DNA of 64,000 nucleotides from Amaurobius ferox (taxonomy: Eukaryota; Arthropoda; Arachnida; Araneae; Amaurobiidae). The notes under the pieces are model-generated. The model was not told the origin of the DNA. It made no database searches and worked only from the letters and a program-made list of their open reading frames with translations. The stretch covers positions 119,767,653-119,831,652 of the forward strand of contig OX578140.1 in the NCBI GenBank assembly GCA_951213105.1, written 5' to 3'. Shown piece after piece: positions 58,538 to 64,000 of the stretch; positions within the stretch are counted from its first letter, which is position 1, and every line of letters starts with the position of its first letter. Position numbers and translations under genes: made by a program.

Positions 58538-59270
58538 TTTTCAAGGGAAGTTGGCTTAAGTGTAAATGACTCAAAAGTATATGGTAAATACTAGAAATAG
58601 TGAAAGATTTCAAGATATTAAACTTTTTGACTGTGGGGGAATAAACTGTGAAAGAGTTAAGGAATTTAAATATTTGGGTTCACTTGTTACTGATAATAAT
58701 GAGATTAAACTAGAAATTAGAGCAAGAATTTCTGCTGGAAACAGATGTTATTTTGCTTTACAGAAACTTTTGAGGTCAAGTTATGTAAATATTAAACTCA
58801 AAATGCTTATCTATAAAGTGATAATAAGACCAATTGTTCTATATGGATCGGAGACTTGGACTTTAATTAAAAGATATACTGATCTTTTGGGAATATGGGA
58901 AAAAATTCTACGGAGAATTTTTGGAGCAATATGTGAAGATGGACATTGGAGGAGTAGAACAAATAGAGAGGTTTATGAGAGATATAAAGAGATTGATATT
59001 ATTACAACTATAAGGAAAAAAAGAATTCAATGGCTCGGACATGTGATGAAGATGGAGGAGAGGAGAGTTACTAGAAGGCTTTTGGAGGGAAACTCAGGAG
59101 GGTCAAGATCCCGAGGAAGACCTAGGGTCAGATTGAAGGAGCAGGTAGAGGAGGATTTGAAATTGCTTGGTATTAGCAATTATAAGAGGAAAGCGGCCAA
59201 TAGAAAGGAATGGTAAAAAATCTTAAAGGAGGTTAAGGGCTGTAGTACCATGATGATGATGATGACGACA
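58538..59270 (+). mobile_element. RTE-like LINE 3' end
   Basis: The C-terminal RT region is followed shortly by a GAT/GAC microsatellite (about 59249-59268, tgatgatgatgatgacgaca), the usual 3' tail of RTE-type LINEs. It is 5' truncated at about 58538. No target duplication found. Confidence 0.82.
58566..59216 (+). pseudogene. RTE-like reverse transcriptase C-terminal part
   Basis: A 216-codon open frame: KEFKYLGSLVTDNNEIKLEI near the start, PIVLYGSETWTL mid-way, then KKRIQWLGHVMKMEERRVTR and SRGRPRVRLKEQVEEDL at the end. This is the post-palm/thumb region of RTE LINEs. Just upstream (58538-58571) FSREVGLSVNDSK is the same protein in another frame, so a one-base shift separates them. The catalytic palm is missing. 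The stretch is intact enough to suggest a fairly young insertion. Confidence 0.88.
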
Positions 59271-59744
59271 TGTATTGAACGTACGTTACAATTTAAATAT
59301 TTTAAAATCAAATCAATGACATTTTTCAGAAAATTATTCAGTTCAAATATATTTTTGTATAGGAACTAATTGGAACAGAATGGTATGTTTAATTACTGGA
59401 CAGAATATGTACCATAAAATTTATATGCAAGAAATTTTAAATCAACATATTTTCAAAGAAATATGAATGAAATTGCAAATTGATGATTAATATGGAGAGA
59501 GTTATAGAAAAAAAATCTTATTCTATTTTAACATATTTCTCATATGGTCATTCTATTTGTGATTTTCCAAAAAAAATATTTAAAAAGCTTTTCTCCCATT
59601 TTGCATGTCTTATTCACACATAATTTTAGGATTCGAAGGCTTTCAATTCTAGTTATGAAATTTAATGAATTTCAGTTAAGTGTTTATTTTATTGTTATGT
59701 TGTGAACTAAAATATTGTTTTTATTTTTCATTCAAATGCTACAG
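59271..59744. other. Intronic spacer
   Basis: AT-rich; ends in the acceptor aaatgctacag. Confidence 0.45.
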
Positions 59745-59840
59745 GTAGCTATTGAATTAAATGTTTCTGTACCCTCTGACGCACAATTCTGCTATAATGA
59801 TTATGTTGTACTTTTAAAAACACGAGTACAAGATTTAAAG
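59745..59840 (+). CDS. Host gene exon 11
   Basis: Acceptor caaatgctacag, donor TTAAAG|gtaata. Phase 0 at both ends, reading VAIELNVSVPSDAQFCYNDY then VVLLKTRVQDLK. The reading frame must continue in an exon beyond this one, but none is evident before the window ends, so the gene probably runs out of the window. Confidence 0.88.
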
Positions 59841-60999
59841 GTAATAGTTAGTTACATGTACTTTTATTCTTTCTATTGCATTATACTTTTCTACTGAATC
59901 TAGTTCTAGTATATAGTATAATCTATTTCTTGCCTAGAGAGCTCTGTTTGTTAATTACTTTTTTCTTATCTCAGAGCATAGAAATGAAAGTAAAATTTCA
60001 ATTTTAGATTAAAAAAAAAATTACAATATGATTAAATTAATTTTAGAATCATGAGATACTATGTTAGATGTATGTTGTGTATTTTAAATGCGAAAGATTA
60101 GTTTTCAAATAATGTTTTTATTATTATTTGTCTTAAAGTGCACAATAGATTGGTACTTGTGCATTAGCCTGGATGCACTTGTTGTATTTACAAAATAGAT
60201 TTGCATATTTCCCTCCTTTCCAATTCAAAACAACAGGATTGCCCCAAATTATAGTAACATTTGGACAATTGTTAAAAATTCTGCTGATTCATCAAGTGCA
60301 ATGATGTAGCAAAGTGTGAAAGAGATAAAACATGTTATGAATAATTTTAATCTTAAATTGTATTTTTTTTTAAACTTTAAATATTTTTTATAAATAAATG
60401 AAATTATATTTAAATATTTAGCTGATTCCCACATGTATGAAGAGAAGAAAAAAAATAACCCTCTCTTCAGACACACTATGTTAACTGAATTTTAAATGAT
60501 TGAATAGGTTTTGTATAAATTTTTAGACCATGTTAATTAAATTGAATTATTCTATCTAAAAATGGCAATTAGAATGTGTAAAATTTCCAATCGTAACAAA
60601 GTGTGGTTTTTCTGCATAAAGATTATTTTATTTTGTAAGATTTTTAATATTTTAATAGTGCTTTATTGATTACTAGAATGAATTTGCCCAGCATTGCCTG
60701 GAATTTAAGGCAGTATCTGTGTTGATCAAGCTACTGTTTTTAAAACTAGTATAATTAGCACATTATAATTAGCACATAAATAAACACCTTACAACACATG
60801 AATGCATGTTTAAAGCAAACACTTGCTTCTTCAAATGTTTCACTTCCCATAAGCACAAATCCCAGCTGCAATTCCTTTTCTCACAATGCATGTGCACAGC
60901 AACAACCTTTTCAGTGCCAGTTGAGATCATCTAAAACTATTCTTTCAACAGATATTTCCATGAGACTTGCATGTGAGGAAGAAGAGTCAAATTGAAGTA
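59841..60999. other. Intronic spacer
   Basis: AT-rich to about 60660, then mixed. The sequence 'gaatttgcccagcattgcct' at 60679 looks like a repeat tail of unknown family. No exon with a fitting phase-0 acceptor is seen. Confidence 0.4.
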
Positions 61000-62018
61000 C
61001 TGTATATACTTTCATATAAGTCAAGAAATTTGTGACAATAAAAAGCTTCAAAGTGGGGAGATCGACTTATACGCAGAGTCTAAAAAAAATACCTTGCAGG
61101 AAAAAAAAGTCTAAAAGTTCTTTTTTCTCACGAGGCAATCCATTCTAAAACGATACGGTACTAATTGTTAGATAATATTAAGTAAACAAACCATGTATCA
61201 TCATAAAGATACTGTTAAAAGTTAAATGATTGCTTCCGGTTAACTGTTTAGAGTCCGGATCGTTTTTTTGTTTCAGAACTGATTTCATTTGAGATCCTGC
61301 AGATTGTGCAATTTGCTAATTTTCCTTATTACTGGAAATTACCATACTTCGGAAGCATCGTGAAACTTGACAAGTATAAATACCTGGTATCGGGAGTGTC
61401 AGTTAGGTTGTGAAAGTTTTAGTTCGCTGTGGGATCGCAGTAAAAAGCTCGGTAAATTTGAGATGGTAAGGTCAGTTGTTTAGTATCTGACATGTCATTT
61501 GTATTGACTAGAATATGTATTCCTGTGCTTCAAACTGTTAATAGCCAGTTGTGGCTATGCTCTGTTTGGTAGAGCAATGTTTTTCTGATGTTCCGATTGA
61601 GTTGCATCGCAGTTAAGGATGCAGGCTCTTATGATTTTGCTTCTATCTTCTATTTGTGAGTAACAAATTTATTATTACCTTTACTCACTTTGTTGGGTGA
61701 CTTCATTCACTCCTGTGCACCAGCTACTCTGCTATACTACGATGTTTAAATGATTTCACATCAGGAAATTTGAACCAGAAATTTTTTGTGTTTCCAACAG
61801 TAATTACGCAGTCACACACTCTGAATTTCTCTGCACTTCAAAACTCCCTTGTGAGTTGCTGCCTTCCCAATGCTCCCGACTACTAACATATTGTGTCATC
61901 AAAAAATATACATACAACTCGTTCGTTTTCGTTTGATTTTTATCTCTCTCTTCTCCGATTACAGCTGATCGTCTTCGACAAAAAATGGCTCATTTCAGAG
62001 CTACACACTCCGTAACAC

Positions 62019-62064
62019 TTTGTTGCTCTAAGTCCTCTGGACGAGCCGGACGGCCTGGGGCTTT
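62019..62064 (+). mobile_element. Micro-retroposon, 46 bp
   Basis: A perfect 15-bp duplication cacactccgtaacac (62004-62018 and 62065-62079) flanks tttgttgctctaagtcctct to gacggcctggggcttt. It is nested in the pogo-like element, so it is younger than that element. Same core as 37881 and 53157. Confidence 0.9.
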
Positions 62065-62201
62065 CACACTCCGTAACACGAATTGTTTAAAACTATAATG
62101 CAGGATTTTAAGTTGAAAGTTTGCTGCTTCAAGTTGATTCAGGGTTAACCAAAAAAATCGGCTCAAATAACGGGCGGAAGCCAGACATTGTTTTGATTGT
62201 G

Positions 62202-62370
62202 CAGTGGGTCAAGGACGCTTGGGACAGGGATGCAATACCTGTGGGAAATGGTCACGAAATCGTTCAAGAAATGTTACTTTAGTAATTGATGGCATAGATG
62301 ATGATGGGATTTTTATAAATGACGACAGTGATTCTTATGGCAGGGGCATAGATGGGATTGCTGATATTTA
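62202..62370 (+). pseudogene. pogo/Tigger-type transposase C-terminal scrap
   Basis: Three frames must be combined: WVKDAWD near 62202, EMVTKSFKKCYFSN near 62250 and VIDGIDDDGIFINDDSDS after that. The 'W---AW--I---M---SF-KC-ISNA-DG-EDD' pattern is the usual end of pogo/Tigger/Jerky-type transposases. With at least two shifts it is dead. Confidence 0.75.
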
Positions 62371-62790
62371 CATGACGTGCCAATGGCTTTTAAAACTATT
62401 TGACATATGACACACGTCACCTATTTTTGACCTATGACTATGTCACCTATGACACACGAGCGTTGTCTCATGTCCGTTTTGAGACCATTACGTGCTGGGG
62501 GTAAAAGAATGCCTGGAGCTTGTCACACATCACATGAGAACGAGCATCCCAAAACGGACTGGAGACAGCATTTGTATGTCATAAGCCTACTTGAAATCCG
62601 ACTTTAAAGGGTTCCTATAAGTTTTGATTATGAAAATTAAATTATATATATAATTCTTTTTCGGTTTTAAGTGTTTTTGAATAATTTATTGAAAAATTTT
62701 TTTTCTGTTTTTCGGATCGACTTTTAAGAGAGTTTTGGATTTTTTCTTTGAAAGTAGGGGGGGTCGACTTATACGCAAGTATATATGGTA

Positions 62791-63289
62791 CTTCTTTAAT
62801 TCAATGATAACACAAATCATCAGTACATTACTTTTTTAATAATTTTCCAAAAAAATTACCAAATGTAGTTAGAAGAGAAAATTAGAAGTTAAGTTAGAAG
62901 TTAAGTAGCTTTGTTTTCATAGAGGGTTAAATAATGCATTTTGATGCTAATCACTTTGTAAGATCGGATTGTGGTAAGTTTTGCTGATGCAGCATTTTAA
63001 AAATGAATTACGTGTAAAGTGCAATTTTGAGTGATTCTTTTGTAAAATTGGGAAAATTCATGATATTATGTTAGATCCAAATTAAAGCTCATTGGCAAGG
63101 GCATTCTTAGATCTTTCCTATGGTGTTAAGTTTGAAACTGTGCAATAATATTTTCAATTGCTAAGAAACCAATATATGTATATATTTTTAATTGCTTAAC
63201 ATTATGCTTCAACAGTACTGAATTTTGTGGCTGTGAATTGTTTAGATTTTTTGCTATGTGTGATACACATGCAAACAGACATCTTTTTT
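62791..63289. other. Spacer
   Basis: AT-rich; nothing recognisable. Confidence 0.45.
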
Positions 63290-64000
63290 AACACTTTACA
63301 ACAAAGTTGAAAAGTGTTTATGACTTTGTTCATTCATTCATTCTGTCTGTCTGTCTGTTAGCACGATAACTGCCGTAAAAATGACTTAACCAAAGTGAAA
63401 TTTTAGTATGTTGTTCAGACGGTCTGTAGGACCTATGGGAATATAAATGAATAATATTACCCAATTAGTTTTGGATTGAACCCGGGTTGAAAAAATGAAA
63501 TACATTGAGCCCTATGGGACCTAATTTTTTAAACATTTTTTAAGCGGATTTAAAATTCACAAATTGCTTCGAAAATTTTAGGTAATATTTCAAATTGTTC
63601 CATAAAATATATAAAAAAAAATTCAGCGAAATATATTCAGTAGTTTTTTAAATAAAAATTAAAATAATAATAACACCTCTTATATGAAGCGATCACGTAA
63701 CCATGATATGAAACGATCACGTGACCTACTTCAAAATGATATATGGCATCCATCTTGTCTCAAAATCATGATTTTTAAAGCTCTTTTTAATTCATATTGA
63801 GTGTTGTATACATTCTAAAACCACGTTATTTCTGCTTAAATTCTGTTCATCTACATACTGAAACAACACAATTACAATATATTTGAGTTTAAATGCTCAT
63901 CCAAATTTGATTATTTCTACAAGAAAGCCTATTTTTCACCTATGTAAAATGTAAACAGCAAAATATGTAGAATTAGTTGTATTAGAATTGCGGTATTTCT
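63290..64000 (+). mobile_element. CTGT-bearing dispersed repeat, copy 6, cut by window end
   Basis: Starts with the aacacttt hairpin and (CTGT)n, and has the duplicated 'gatcacgt-acc' block of copies 4 and 5, to which it is most similar. The 3' half lies beyond the window. Confidence 0.88.

Larger units (their letters stand above)
61000..62788 (+). mobile_element. pogo-like DNA transposon, longer copy
   Basis: Termini ctgtatatactttcatataa and the complement of the right end (ccatatatacttgcgtataa), each with a TA outside (60998-60999 and 62789-62790) and 'gtcgacccccc'-type blocks just inside. It carries a transposase C-terminal remnant and is related to 32518-33374 in the opposite orientation. 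A 46-bp micro-retroposon sits inside at 62019. About 1.8 kb. Confidence 0.8.

Noticed and set aside
61275..61310. Possible exon after tttttgtttcag
   Set aside because: A phase-0 frame meets TGA at the second codon, so it cannot follow exon 11; it also lies inside the pogo-like element.

Overview
This is AT-rich eukaryotic intergenic/intronic DNA with no bacterial-type gene organisation. Short exons with GT/AG borders are separated by long introns packed with transposable elements, tRNA-derived SINEs, satellites and microsatellites. The element set (Jockey-like and RTE-like LINEs, Tc1, pogo/Tigger, hAT, Penelope-like remnants, solo LTRs, an RNA polymerase III SINE family that amplifies as multimers) fits an arthropod. 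A chelicerate such as a spider is my best guess, but this is an inference from repeat style only.

The one host gene I can support lies on the + strand and runs through nearly the whole window. Eleven exons (6713-6770, 26700-26803, 29260-29333, 31914-31947, 32051-32090, 34341-34453, 34862-34938, 45638-45779, 52440-52576, 56748-56855, 59745-59840) all have AG/GT borders. All ten junctions keep one open reading frame across split codons. They encode about 327 residues of a helix-rich protein whose 5' and 3' ends lie outside the recognised exons. The last four exons resemble, in my recollection of the family, the conserved C-terminal region of TOPAZ1; this is tentative.

Layout. 1-10 kb: several copies of a roughly 1.2 kb dispersed repeat with a CTGT microsatellite near one end, plus a SINE and the first confident exon. 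10-17 kb: hAT relics, a 63-bp minisatellite split by LTR insertions, and a solo LTR that carries its own SINE insertion. 17.7-21.6 kb: a decayed Jockey-like LINE. 21.6-25 kb: satellite array I, then a SINE multimer interrupted by another solo LTR. 26.7-35 kb: exons alternating with a Tc1 copy, satellite array II and a pogo-like element. 35-38 kb: satellite array III, with very short retroposed modules. 39.8-49.5 kb: two related hAT-like elements, a Tigger copy and one exon. 50.6-51.0 kb: a 5S rRNA/SINE chimera. 53-56.6 kb: Penelope-like remnants. 58.5-59.3 kb: an RTE 3' end. 61-62.8 kb: a second pogo-like copy. 63.3 kb to the end: another copy of the dispersed repeat.

The most interesting signals are (i) a 5S rRNA gene joined to a SINE that has lost its box B, with one target-site duplication around the whole chimera; (ii) a set of 42-59 bp insertions, each with its own 13-15 bp target-site duplication and all related to the SINE 3' end; (iii) the 53-kb gene with phase-consistent exons; and (iv) two inverted-repeat loci with a hammerhead-like CTGATGA core.
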